Shown here one piece after another: positions 16,275 through 24,241 of a DNA stretch of 63,526 nucleotides. The position numbers and the translations under genes are program-made. The notes below the pieces were generated by a model that did not search any database, was not told the origin of the DNA, and worked only from the letters and a program-made list of their open reading frames with translations. The stretch's first letter is position 1. Each line of letters begins with the position of its first letter. The DNA is taken from positions 1 to 63,526 of the forward strand of contig DHXU01000012.1 in assembly GCA_002413835.1 (NCBI GenBank). The letters are read 5' to 3'. The DNA is from Candidatus Saccharibacteria bacterium UBA5148. GTDB lineage: Bacteria; Patescibacteriota; Saccharimonadia; Saccharimonadales; UBA4665.

Positions 16275-17402
16275 ATGTCAGACGATGCGAAAACAACAAC
16301 GAATGCCGGAGCAGATATCAGTGCAATGACTGCAGCTGCCGCGACTTCGACGAAGCCAGATACGAAGGCGGCGGACAAGGCTGATGCTGCCAAGGCAAGC
16401 AAAGCCGCAGCTGCTGCCACGGAAGGCAAGAGCAAGGCGCTTGGCCTGGCACTGGAGACTATCGAAAAGCAGTTTGGTAAGGGTTCGATTATGCGCCTTG
16501 GCGAATCGGCTCACACCAAGGTTGAGGTCTTTCCATCGGGCTCACTGTCGCTCGATCTGGCACTCGGCGGCGGCATTCCAAGGGGTCGTATTATTGAAAT
16601 TTACGGACCCGAATCAAGTGGTAAAACCACGTTAGCATTGCACGCCATTGCCGAAGTCCAAAGGGCTGGCGGTACGGCGGCCTTCATCGATGCTGAGCAC
16701 GCTCTCGACCCGACCTACGCCAAGCGCATTGGGGTTGATACCGAAAACCTGCTGCTGAGCCAGCCAGACAACGGTGAGCAAGCACTGGAAATTGCCGAAA
16801 CACTCGTTCGCTCGAACGCCGTTGACATCGTTGTCGTCGACTCGGTGGCCGCATTGGTGCCACGGGCTGAAATTGAAGGCGACATGGGCGACAGCCACAT
16901 GGGTCTCCAAGCCCGCCTGATGAGCCAGGCACTGCGTAAGCTGACTGGTGTCATCAGCCGCTCACACACCACGGTTATTTTCATTAACCAGATCCGCATG
17001 AAGATCGGTGTGATGTTCGGTAACCCGGAAACTACCACCGGTGGTAACGCCTTGAAGTTCTACGCCTCAGTTCGTATGGACATTCGGCGCATTAGCCAGA
17101 TCAAGCAGGGCGATGCCGTCATCGGCAACCGCACTCGTGTGAAGGTCGTCAAGAACAAGATTGCGCCGCCTTTCCGCGAAGCTGAGTTCGATATCATGTA
17201 TAACCAGGGCATTTCACGTTCCGGGGACATCCTCGATCTGGCGGTCAACAAGAATATCGTTGAAAAAGCCGGTGCCTGGTTCAGCTACGAAGGTGCGAAA
17301 GTCGGCCAGGGCCGCGAAGCTTCCAAGAACTACCTGATGGAAAATCCTACTATCATGGAAGAAATCGCCGCTAAGGTCCGCGACAGCGTCGCGAAGGAAT
17401 AA
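16275..17402 (+). CDS. recA: recombinase RecA
   Basis: 375 residues from the ATG after GGAGGG. The canonical core begins near residue 55 (KALGLALETIEKQFGKGSIM); Walker A GPESSGKT; AFIDAEHALDP; VVVDSVAALVP (Walker B); DNA loop L2 around NQIRMKIGVMFGNPETT. Ahead of the core is an Ala/Lys/Thr-rich low-complexity extension of about 50 residues that most RecA proteins lack. RecA forms the nucleoprotein filament for strand exchange, including on DNA taken up by ComEC. It overlaps the next gene by one base, and recX follows. Confidence 0.97.
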   Translation: MSDDAKTTTNAGADISAMTAAAATSTKPDTKAADKADAAKASKAAAAATEGKSKALGLALETIEKQFGKGSIMRLGESAHTKVEVFPSGSLSLDLALGGGIPRGRIIEIYGPESSGKTTLALHAIAEVQRAGGTAAFIDAEHALDPTYAKRIGVDTENLLLSQPDNGEQALEIAETLVRSNAVDIVVVDSVAALVPRAEIEGDMGDSHMGLQARLMSQALRKLTGVISRSHTTVIFINQIRMKIGVMFGNPETTTGGNALKFYASVRMDIRRISQIKQGDAVIGNRTRVKVVKNKIAPPFREAEFDIMYNQGISRSGDILDLAVNKNIVEKAGAWFSYEGAKVGQGREASKNYLMENPTIMEEIAAKVRDSVAKE

Positions 17403-17683
17403 TGATGGCTGATGCAGAAGCAACATCTCAGTCGCAACCAGATGTATTCTACTTCCAGGCAGGTCCTGATAGTGAACACGCGCCAGGCGTTGTCTTCGTG
17501 CCGGTGGATAAAATAGCTGACATAGGAGATGCCGCGCTTCGTGGAGCCTTAGAACAGCATGCAAAAGACCTAAAAGCAGCTGGTGAATATGTGCATGTTG
17601 CTTCGGCTGATGAAGTCGGCAGGCTGGCGATCCGTTACCGGGTACGCAAGAGACCGCTGTTTCCTCCAGATATTGAATCGTGA
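17402..17683 (+). CDS. small protein between recA and recX, function unknown
   Basis: 93 residues, starting at the ATG that overlaps the recA stop (an ATG one codon later is equally possible) and ending inside the recX GTG start. Composition is soluble and mixed: an N-terminal Gln/Ser-rich tail, GVVFVPVDKIADIGDAALRGALEQHAKDL (strand, then helix), and a basic C-terminal strand AIRYRVRKRPLFP. I do not recognise a family. Tight overlap on both sides argues for a role linked to RecA/RecX. Confidence 0.65.
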   Translation: MMADAEATSQSQPDVFYFQAGPDSEHAPGVVFVPVDKIADIGDAALRGALEQHAKDLKAAGEYVHVASADEVGRLAIRYRVRKRPLFPPDIES

Positions 17684-18285
17684 AAATTACAGCCATAAAA
17701 CAGCAGCTCAAGCTGCAGAATCGCTACTCGATATACGTTGATGAGAAATATTCTTTCTCACTGAGCGAGGGAGCTCTGCTGGACCAAAAGATATATAGTG
17801 GTCAAGAGGTTAGTGCTGCTGAACTCGAAGCGTTCAAAGATACGTCTAAGCTCGACAAGGCTTATGGTCTGACGCTGGCCTACGTTGCCCGCCGGTTGCG
17901 TAGTGAATGGGAACTGCGCGACTATTTCAGACGCAAAGAAGTTGATGAAGACGCCGGTGAGCAGATTCTGGAGCGGCTGCGCGGTTTTGACTATGTCAGC
18001 GATCTGAATTTTGCCCGCAGCTGGGTAGACAACCGCCGGGCAATCAAATCTGTTAGCCGGCGGCGCTTGACGCAGGAATTACATCAGAAGCATGTTCCGG
18101 ACGATGTCGTGCGACAGGTGCTGGAAGCCGACGAAACCACGGACATCGACACCCTGCGGCAGCTTGTCGAGAAAAAACGCCGGCAGACGCGGTATCAGGA
18201 TCCGATGAAGCTTATGCAATATCTGGCGCGTCAAGGATATAAATACGACGATATCAAGCAGGCTTTGGCTGCCGATCCAGAGTAA
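17680..18285 (+). CDS. recX: RecA regulator RecX
   Basis: 201 residues, GTG start within the stop of the preceding gene. RecX-type three-helix repeats: YGLTLAYVARRLRSEWELRDYFRRKEV, FDYVSDLNFARSWVDNR and RRLTQELHQKHVPDDVV. The N-terminal beta region (YSIYVDEKYSFSLSEGALL) matches the Gram-positive RecX type. RecX limits RecA filament growth; location two genes after recA is typical. Confidence 0.9.
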   Translation: MKITAIKQQLKLQNRYSIYVDEKYSFSLSEGALLDQKIYSGQEVSAAELEAFKDTSKLDKAYGLTLAYVARRLRSEWELRDYFRRKEVDEDAGEQILERLRGFDYVSDLNFARSWVDNRRAIKSVSRRRLTQELHQKHVPDDVVRQVLEADETTDIDTLRQLVEKKRRQTRYQDPMKLMQYLARQGYKYDDIKQALAADPE

Positions 18286-18319
18286 GATTGTACGGCTGAC
18301 GTAGCTTGACCTGTTCCTG

Positions 18320-18838
18320 TCAGGCGGCTGCTGCCACGCCCTGGGCCGGAACTGTCTCGAGCATGTCGTTAATCACAACCCGCTTCGGGGTTATTTCCTG
18401 TATCTGTGTACGGTCGATGCTGAGACTGCCAGTGGTAAAGCTTTTGAGCACCGACCTGGAGACGTAGATCTTCTGGATGTACATAGTGGCCGTTTCGAAC
18501 GCGTAGTCATTCACTTTTCCAACCTTGTCCTTGCTGAGTGTTTCAACTGGTTTACCGATCAGCTCAAAGTCCATGTCCAGAACTTTTTTGAGGCGGACGA
18601 GCTCTGACGGGTCAGACAACGCATCAAAATCATTGACGACTACTCCCTGAGGCAATATGTCGCGGATATCCTGGTAGAGCAGCACGACGCTGCTTTTATT
18701 GGAATATTCGGTGCAGTACAGGCCTTCGATCTTCAAATTATCCGGGTTGATTATTGGGGCGACAATCTGCGCTATCGGGCTGCCGGTACGCAGCGATAAC
18801 ACTTCCTGGTTCAGTATAGTTCCGGATAATTGCAGCAT
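18320..18838 (-). CDS. PRC-barrel domain protein
   Basis: 172 residues, all soluble. The segment LRTGSPIAQIVAPIINPDNLKIEGLYC is the first PRC-barrel strand set, and LIGKPVETLSKDKVGKVNDYAFE looks like a second, so the protein is probably a double barrel. PRC barrels occur in RimM and in photosynthetic and RNA-linked proteins; here the role is unknown. A leaderless promoter (TATACT on the minus strand) lies six bases upstream. It is divergent from the lamin-tail protein gene. Confidence 0.75.
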   Translation of the reverse strand: MLQLSGTILNQEVLSLRTGSPIAQIVAPIINPDNLKIEGLYCTEYSNKSSVVLLYQDIRDILPQGVVVNDFDALSDPSELVRLKKVLDMDFELIGKPVETLSKDKVGKVNDYAFETATMYIQKIYVSRSVLKSFTTGSLSIDRTQIQEITPKRVVINDMLETVPAQGVAAAA

Positions 18839-18844
18839 GGCTAT

Positions 18845-18850
18845 AGTATA
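18845..18850 (-). promoter_or_regulatory. -10 box (TATACT) of the PRC-barrel gene
   Basis: Minus strand TATACT, then ATAGCC, then ATG: the same arrangement as upstream of ruvC and murB. Confidence 0.55.
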
Positions 18851-18922
18851 CGCGGAATTATATTTTTCGTCCCGTGAACAGAGTAATTTGTTGTAGAAAA
18901 TTGTAATCGATTATGCTACTGC

Positions 18923-18951
18923 TTGCACTATCAAATGCAGAATCCTACTAT
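18923..18951 (+). promoter_or_regulatory. complete promoter of the lamin-tail gene
   Basis: -35 TTGCAC (18923-18928), 17-bp spacer, -10 TACTAT (18946-18951), then six bases to the ATG at 18958. One of the few places where both boxes are clear, and it predicts a leaderless start. Confidence 0.6.
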
Positions 18952-18957
18952 TGGCGC

Positions 18958-20535
18958 ATGTCACGGGTAACACGACTTATGAGGCTGGGAATTGTAACGA
19001 TTGCAAGCGTACTGCTCGGCGCATTTCCGGCTGTCGCCTCTGCTACGGCAACGCCGACTGCACCTGCAGTCAGCCCCAATATTTTTATCACTGAATTTCA
19101 AACAAATGGCGGAGCGGCGTCGCAGGAGTTTATCGAAATCTACAATGCGACCGACAAAGAAATCGTGTTTGATGACTCAAAGTCAGCTATTCCATCTGGT
19201 GATGTGTGGAAGGTGCAGTTCTTCAACTCTGCGAGCGTGAAGCCAGGAGCTCCTGTCTGGTCGACGGCTCTGACCAGTAGTAACAGTATTACGCTCACTG
19301 GATCGGTGAAGCCCGGACAGTACTATTTGTTGAGTTCTACGGGTTACAATCCGGACGGTATAATCGCAAATCAGTACTACGACGCCACGAGCTCTCACCT
19401 GATGACAGATACTGGTGGTGCTTTGCAGCTGTTGCAGCTGTCAGCCGGTCGAACACCGGTTGTGCAAACGGCTCATGACCAGCTGATGTGGTTGGCTGCA
19501 GCAGCTGGCGCAGTGCTACCCTCAGGAGTTTTGCCTTCCCCGACTGTCAGGCAGAGCCTTCAGCGCAGTCCGGATGAGAATGAATCGTATGTGCGCACTA
19601 TAACCGCCCCTGATGGCACAGTGAGCGCCGCGTTGGCCGATTTCATGACTGAGAGCAGCGAGATTACGCCGCTTGAGGCCTGGCAAGCACCACTGCCTGT
19701 TGTTCCGGTTAATTCGCCGGCCGACGATAGCACTGACGATATTCAGGATGTAACTGGTGAAACTGTTGTTCCTAACGATGGCCTTGCTATTCCTATAATT
19801 ACTGAGCTGTTACCGAACCCAGCCAGCCCGCTGACGGATAGCGACGACGAGTACATCGAACTATACAATCCTAACAATGCGAGCTTCGACCTGAAGGGCT
19901 ATAGCCTGGAAGTAGGTACTACAACTCACCATAGTTATGTATTTACCGAAGATACCGTGCTACCGCCTACGAGCTACCAGGCATTCTACTCGGCAGACAC
20001 CAAGCTGTCGCTGACGAATGGTGGTGGGCAGGCCAGGCTTCATGATCCGGCTGGAATGATGCTCAGTGAAACAACTTTGTACGGCACTGCTGCCGATAAT
20101 CAGAGCTGGATATTGGCCGATGGTGTATGGCAATGGTCTATCGCTGCAACGCCAGGCGCGGCTAATATTATTTCTCCGCCAGCAGTAAAAACAGTGGCAA
20201 AGTCGGTTGCTAAAACTGCCGCAGTTAAGAAGGCTGCCGTAAAGACTACTGCAGCAAAGACCACGACCAAAAAAGCAACTGTAAAAAAGCCGGCTACCAA
20301 AAAGGTCAAAACAACCAAGAAGGCCGTTCTTAGTACCGCTGCCAGCATTGTGCCAAAACCACCTATCCATACGGCTATACTTGTCGCCGTGGCTACCTGC
20401 GCGGTACTATATGGACTGTATGAATACCGTCATGACATATCAGATAAGCTCCGCCGACTTAGAAGGCACAGAACAGCTCGCCCAGCAGGTCGGGAAGAAA
20501 TTGTCTGGCGGCGAGGTTATAACGCTCAGCAGTGA
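18958..20535 (+). CDS. membrane-anchored protein with two lamin-tail domains
   Basis: 525 residues from the promoter-defined ATG. Signal peptide (about 1-30, ending ASA); first lamin-tail domain (NIFITEFQTNGGAASQEFIE onward, about 37-170); second (IPIITELLPNP...DEYIELYNP, about 278-400); a Lys/Ala/Thr repeat of about 50 residues resembling histone H1 tails (KTTTKKATVKKPATKKVKTT); one membrane helix (HTAILVAVATCAVLYGLYEY) and a basic cytoplasmic tail. The LTD and basic tail face outside next to the membrane. LTDs occur in bacterial exported nucleases and ComEC-type proteins; DNA binding is plausible inference. Its last 104 bases overlap tsaE out of frame. Confidence 0.8.
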   Translation: MSRVTRLMRLGIVTIASVLLGAFPAVASATATPTAPAVSPNIFITEFQTNGGAASQEFIEIYNATDKEIVFDDSKSAIPSGDVWKVQFFNSASVKPGAPVWSTALTSSNSITLTGSVKPGQYYLLSSTGYNPDGIIANQYYDATSSHLMTDTGGALQLLQLSAGRTPVVQTAHDQLMWLAAAAGAVLPSGVLPSPTVRQSLQRSPDENESYVRTITAPDGTVSAALADFMTESSEITPLEAWQAPLPVVPVNSPADDSTDDIQDVTGETVVPNDGLAIPIITELLPNPASPLTDSDDEYIELYNPNNASFDLKGYSLEVGTTTHHSYVFTEDTVLPPTSYQAFYSADTKLSLTNGGGQARLHDPAGMMLSETTLYGTAADNQSWILADGVWQWSIAATPGAANIISPPAVKTVAKSVAKTAAVKKAAVKTTAAKTTTKKATVKKPATKKVKTTKKAVLSTAASIVPKPPIHTAILVAVATCAVLYGLYEYRHDISDKLRRLRRHRTARPAGREEIVWRRGYNAQQ

Positions 20536-20893
20536 CCTCGGCGGGGGTAAGACGGCCTTTGTGCGCGGGCTGGCCCGCGGTATGGGCAGTACTGACCACG
20601 TTGCCAGCCCGACATTTACGATTGGCAGAGAGTATCACTCACAGGCGAAAGGCCTGACGCTGTATCACTTCGATTTTTATAGGCTCCAGGAACCTGGATT
20701 GATGGCGTTAGAACTCGGTGAAGCCTTAGCCAACACGGCCGGAGTCGTCGCTGTTGAGTGGGGCGGGGTGGTGGAAGGCGTATTGCCTGACGCAAGACTT
20801 TCGATTACCATAACTCGTTCCGGTGAAAATACACGCGATTTTCAATTTGCATATCCCGAAGCGCTGGCATATCTTATTCCGGAGACAAGCTGA
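20432..20893 (+). CDS. tsaE: tRNA t6A biosynthesis ATPase TsaE
   Basis: About 153 residues. P-loop SSDLGGGKTAFVRG (usual GDLGAGKT), SPTFTIGREY, LYHFDFYRL and VVAVEWGGVVEG are TsaE signatures. It works with TsaB and TsaD to make threonylcarbamoyl-A37 in tRNA. The start is uncertain: ATGs at 20411, 20420 and 20432 are possible, and all lie inside the preceding gene. TACTAT at 20405-20410 could drive a separate transcript from within that gene. The end overlaps tsaB by three bases (TGATG). Confidence 0.9.
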   Translation: MTYQISSADLEGTEQLAQQVGKKLSGGEVITLSSDLGGGKTAFVRGLARGMGSTDHVASPTFTIGREYHSQAKGLTLYHFDFYRLQEPGLMALELGEALANTAGVVAVEWGGVVEGVLPDARLSITITRSGENTRDFQFAYPEALAYLIPETS

Positions 20894-21285
20894 TGCTGAT
20901 ACTAACGATCCGTACCGATAATCCCGAAGCCGAAATCGGACTGTATGACGATGCCAGCCAGTTAGTGTATGAAACATGGACCGCTCATCGGCAGCTCGCC
21001 GAAACTTTGCATTCGAAGATCCAGGAGCTCTTGCAAGCACAGCATACAACCATTCATGACATGCAGGCGGTTGCTTGTTACGCCGGACCGGGGAGTTTTA
21101 CGGGGCTTCGTATCGGGTTGACGGTTGCCAATACTCTGGCGTATGCCTTACAATCGCAGGTTGTTGCGGCATCTGGTGACGATTGGCTGACAAGGGCGAT
21201 CGAGCGGCTGATGAACGGTGAGTCAGATCCCTTGGCGATTCCGGAATATGGCGCTGATGTGCATATTACACTTCCCAAAGCTTAA
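20893..21285 (+). CDS. tsaB: short TsaB-like protein
   Basis: 130 residues, against about 220-230 for typical TsaB. It keeps the N-terminal half: ILTIRTDNPEAEIGLYD (strand 1), the AETLHSKIQELL helix, and VACYAGPGSFTGLRIGLTVANTLAYAL, the family signature. The C-terminal half is missing, replaced by a short tail. The gene follows tsaE directly. Either a reduced but functional scaffold for TsaD and TsaE, as expected in a streamlined genome, or a decayed gene; no stop or frameshift inside the kept part argues for the former. Confidence 0.85.
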   Translation: MLILTIRTDNPEAEIGLYDDASQLVYETWTAHRQLAETLHSKIQELLQAQHTTIHDMQAVACYAGPGSFTGLRIGLTVANTLAYALQSQVVAASGDDWLTRAIERLMNGESDPLAIPEYGADVHITLPKA

Positions 21286-21296
21286 CCTACGAAACA

Positions 21297-21326
21297 TTGA
21301 CGATTTGCACCGCCTCAGCGTATAGT
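21297..21326 (+). promoter_or_regulatory. promoter upstream of rny
   Basis: TTGACG (21297-21302), 18-bp spacer, TATAGT (21321-21326). A second TATAAT at 21382-21387 lies closer to the gene. The leader of about 115-170 bases contains no other feature I can support. Confidence 0.4.
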
Positions 21327-21503
21327 TTGTTATAGGATTTGCTACTTATTTTATTCTTAGGTGCATCCTACGACACATATCTATAATTATCTAACGTAAT
21401 TCGATTTTCAGATGCCAACTCCCTTATGAAAGCTAGTGAAGTGATAGCGATTGCTTTCCATATTGGTATACCTGTCATCTGGTCTGAATAGAAAGGAACA
21501 ACA

Positions 21504-23024
21504 ATGGAAATTGCCATTGTATTAGCCCTAGGCTTGCTTGGCGGACTAGGCGCGGGGTTCGGGGCGCACACGGTCCTGAGTAATAAAAAACTTGGTACTG
21601 CACGCGATGCAGCCGAAAAAGAACATGAAAAGGCTGAAAAAGAAGCCGAGAAAACTCTGGCCAAGGCCCGCGAGGATGCGGCCAAACTGTCAGAGGAAGC
21701 CCGCAAAGACGAACAGTCCCGACGCCGCGAACTGAAGGATCTGGAAGGTCGTATTATTACCCGCGAGGAATCACTCGATAAGAAGCTCGACGAGCTCGAT
21801 AAGCGAACCGAAAAATTACGCAACAGCGAAGCAGAAGTCGAAACACTCAAAAACGAGATCCGCGATATCCGTACCCGCCAGCAGGAAAAACTGGAAAAGG
21901 TTGCCAAGCTGAGCCGTGAAGATGCGGCCGTGAAACTGATGCAGATGACCGAGCGCGATATCAGTAATGATCTCGTCGGCATGATCAACAAGCTTCAGAA
22001 TGAAGCCCGTGATAATGCTGAAGAAAAGGCTGCGCTGATCATCACGACGGCCATGGAGCGCATGTCCAGCGAAGTAACAGCCGAACGTACTGTCACCAGC
22101 GTCAAACTGGAAGACGAAGAGATGAAGGGCCGCATCATCGGTAAGGAAGGCCGCAACATCCAAGCCCTGCAGCGGGCGACCGGCGTGGATATCATGGTAG
22201 ACGATACTCCCGGCTACATCGTCCTCTCGAGCTTCGACCCAGTTCGCCGCGAAGTTGCCCGCCAGGCGCTTGAACTGCTTCTGAAAGACGGCCGTGTTCA
22301 CCCCGGACGTATCGAAGAAGTTGTTGAAAAAGCCCAGAAGAATGTCGAAAAAGATGTTCTGCGAGCCGGCGAAGATGCTGCCCGCGAAGTTGGAATCATC
22401 GGTATTCCCAAGGAAATCCTGCATTTGCTCGGTGAACTACGCTTCCGTACCAGCTATGGCCAGAACGTCCTGAAGCACAGTACTGAGATGGCTCACATCG
22501 CCGGTATGATCGCCGAAGAAGTCGGTGCCAACGTCAAGACTGCCAAGTACGCCGCACTGGTCCACGACCTCGGCAAAGCCCTGACACACAAGATGGAGGG
22601 CAAACACCACCACATCTCCGGTGAAATGCTGCGCAAATACGGTGCGCCCGAAGAAATCGCCCTGGCTGCCGAACAACACCACGATGACGTCGAGGCTACA
22701 ACGGTCGAAGCCCTGATTATCCGCGTCGTTGATGCTATCAGTGCTTCCCGCCCTGGCGCCCGCAATGTCTCCGCCGAAAACTTCGGCGAACGCATGCGCG
22801 ACCTCGAAAACGTTGCCAACGGTTTCCCGGGCATCGAAAAGTCCTATGCCATCAGTGCTGGACGTGAAGTCCGTGTCTTCGTCAAACCACAACAGGTGGA
22901 CGACCTGACGGCCATCAAACTGGCCCGAGATATCGCCACCAAGATTGAATCCAGCATGCAGTATCCTGGAACCATCAAAGTCAACGTCATCCGCGAAACC
23001 CGCGCTATCGAGTTCGCAAAATAG
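21504..23024 (+). CDS. rny: ribonuclease Y
   Basis: 506 residues. N-terminal membrane anchor (2-24), long Glu/Lys-rich coiled coil (about 35-160), KH domain (MKGRIIGKEGRNIQALQRATGVDI), HD domain with ALVHDLGKALTHKMEGKHHHISGEM, and the C-terminal RNase Y domain. Membrane-bound endoribonuclease that initiates mRNA decay. Shine-Dalgarno sequence AAAGGAAC, eight bases from the ATG. ymdB, known in Bacillus as an RNase Y partner, is three genes downstream. Confidence 0.96.
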   Translation: MEIAIVLALGLLGGLGAGFGAHTVLSNKKLGTARDAAEKEHEKAEKEAEKTLAKAREDAAKLSEEARKDEQSRRRELKDLEGRIITREESLDKKLDELDKRTEKLRNSEAEVETLKNEIRDIRTRQQEKLEKVAKLSREDAAVKLMQMTERDISNDLVGMINKLQNEARDNAEEKAALIITTAMERMSSEVTAERTVTSVKLEDEEMKGRIIGKEGRNIQALQRATGVDIMVDDTPGYIVLSSFDPVRREVARQALELLLKDGRVHPGRIEEVVEKAQKNVEKDVLRAGEDAAREVGIIGIPKEILHLLGELRFRTSYGQNVLKHSTEMAHIAGMIAEEVGANVKTAKYAALVHDLGKALTHKMEGKHHHISGEMLRKYGAPEEIALAAEQHHDDVEATTVEALIIRVVDAISASRPGARNVSAENFGERMRDLENVANGFPGIEKSYAISAGREVRVFVKPQQVDDLTAIKLARDIATKIESSMQYPGTIKVNVIRETRAIEFAK

Positions 23025-23036
23025 GTTCAGGTTGCA

Positions 23037-23645
23037 GTGCTTTTAGATCCACGATTTGTATACGTAGCGGTAATAATCAATATGATCGGTTTCGTGGCGT
23101 ACGCACACAACACCTGGAAGGGAGATACCAAACCTAATCGGGTTACCTGGGTACTATGGACAGTCGCACCTCTCATCGCTTTCTTCGCTCAAATAAGTGA
23201 GGGCGTCGGTATTGGTGCGCTGCTATCGTTAGCCATTGGGGTTGGCCCATTATTGGTTTTAGCAGCCTCGTTTGCCAATAAGAAGTCATATTGGCAGGTC
23301 AGTCGCTCCGACTTGATATGTGGAGCGGTATCAATACTAGCTCTGATCCTCTGGTTCATTACAGGAACCGGTATCGTTGCTATAGTACTCAGTATGGTAG
23401 CTGATTTTATGGCCAGCGTTCCGACGCTTATCAAAGCCTACCGTAATCCTGAGACGGAAAGTTCAACCGCTTTCCTGGCTGGTATAATAGCCACCATCAT
23501 AACCATTTTCAGTTTAAGCCGTTGGAATTTCGCTAGTGTTGGTTTTCCAGTGTATTTGCTGTTAAACGGGACTGCATTGTTTGTGTTCATCCGTTTTCCA
23601 AAACTACGCCCGGTACACCAGCATCTGCAAAGGAGTAAGCCATGA
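23037..23645 (+). CDS. polytopic membrane protein (PQ-loop/SWEET-like), unknown role
   Basis: 202 residues with about six hydrophobic helices. GTG start 12 bases after rny. Features that recall PQ-loop proteins: FVAYAHNTWKGDTKPNRVTWVLWT (helix 1, then a Lys-Pro-Asn turn and a Trp-rich helix 2) and SVPTLIKAYRNPETESSTAFLAG in the second half, as in SemiSWEET-type duplicated repeats. Substrate unknown. It overlaps the CYTH gene by four bases. Confidence 0.6.
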   Translation: MLLDPRFVYVAVIINMIGFVAYAHNTWKGDTKPNRVTWVLWTVAPLIAFFAQISEGVGIGALLSLAIGVGPLLVLAASFANKKSYWQVSRSDLICGAVSILALILWFITGTGIVAIVLSMVADFMASVPTLIKAYRNPETESSTAFLAGIIATIITIFSLSRWNFASVGFPVYLLLNGTALFVFIRFPKLRPVHQHLQRSKP

Positions 23646-24241
23646 AGCCTGAAATAGAAGTAAAATTCCTGAAAGTCGACCATGACGTGTTGCGTGCCAG
23701 GCTCGCTGCACTCGGTGCTGAATGCATGCACCCGATGCGGCTGATGCGCCGCAAGACGTTTGATTTTCCCGATTCACGCTTAAGCCAGACAAAGAATGGC
23801 TGGGCCCGGATTCGCGACGAGGGTAATCAGGTTACCATGAGCTATAAGCAGCTCAATGACCGGACGCTGCATGGCACCCATGAGGTCAATCTGATTGTTG
23901 ATAATTTCGAGAATGCAGAGGCATTTTTGCTGGAGCTTGGGTTGGTCGTCAAATCCTATCAGGAGACGAAACGCGAGAGCTGGCGGCTCGACGACTTTGA
24001 GATTGAGCTCGATGTCTGGCCCTGGGCAGCCCCGTATATCGAAATCGAAGGCCCGGACGAGCAGAGCCTGAAGCATCTCGCTGAGCAATTGGGCCTGGAC
24101 TGGGCAGCCGCCTGCCACGGTAGTGTTGAAATTGTCTACCAGGCAGAGTACGACGTAACTGACGAAGAGATAGATGATATTTCCCACATGACCTTCGAAG
24201 AACCGACGCCGGAATGGTTACAGCAGAAGGCTTTAACATGA
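23642..24241 (+). CDS. CYTH domain protein (class IV adenylate cyclase/triphosphatase type)
   Basis: 199 residues. EIEVKF at 4-9 is the ExExK signature of the CYTH tunnel; further charged strands carry FPDSRLSQTKNGWARIRDE, HEVNLIVDN, DFEIELDVWPWAAPYIEIEGP, as in CyaB-type proteins. Such enzymes bind triphosphorylated substrates with two metals and act as adenylate cyclases, thiamine triphosphatases or inorganic triphosphatases. Shine-Dalgarno sequence AAGGAG. The stop overlaps the ymdB start (ATGA), so the two are co-translated. Confidence 0.85.
   Translation: MKPEIEVKFLKVDHDVLRARLAALGAECMHPMRLMRRKTFDFPDSRLSQTKNGWARIRDEGNQVTMSYKQLNDRTLHGTHEVNLIVDNFENAEAFLLELGLVVKSYQETKRESWRLDDFEIELDVWPWAAPYIEIEGPDEQSLKHLAEQLGLDWAAACHGSVEIVYQAEYDVTDEEIDDISHMTFEEPTPEWLQQKALT

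Noticed and set aside
20166..20340. Lys/Ala/Thr repeat as a frameshifted or non-coding repeat
   Set aside because: The frame stays open through it into a clear membrane helix; it is part of the lamin-tail protein.
21426..21491. 21-codon ORF in the rny leader (MKASEVIAIAFHIGIPVIWSE)
   Set aside because: No Shine-Dalgarno sequence and no -10 box at leaderless distance; likely chance.
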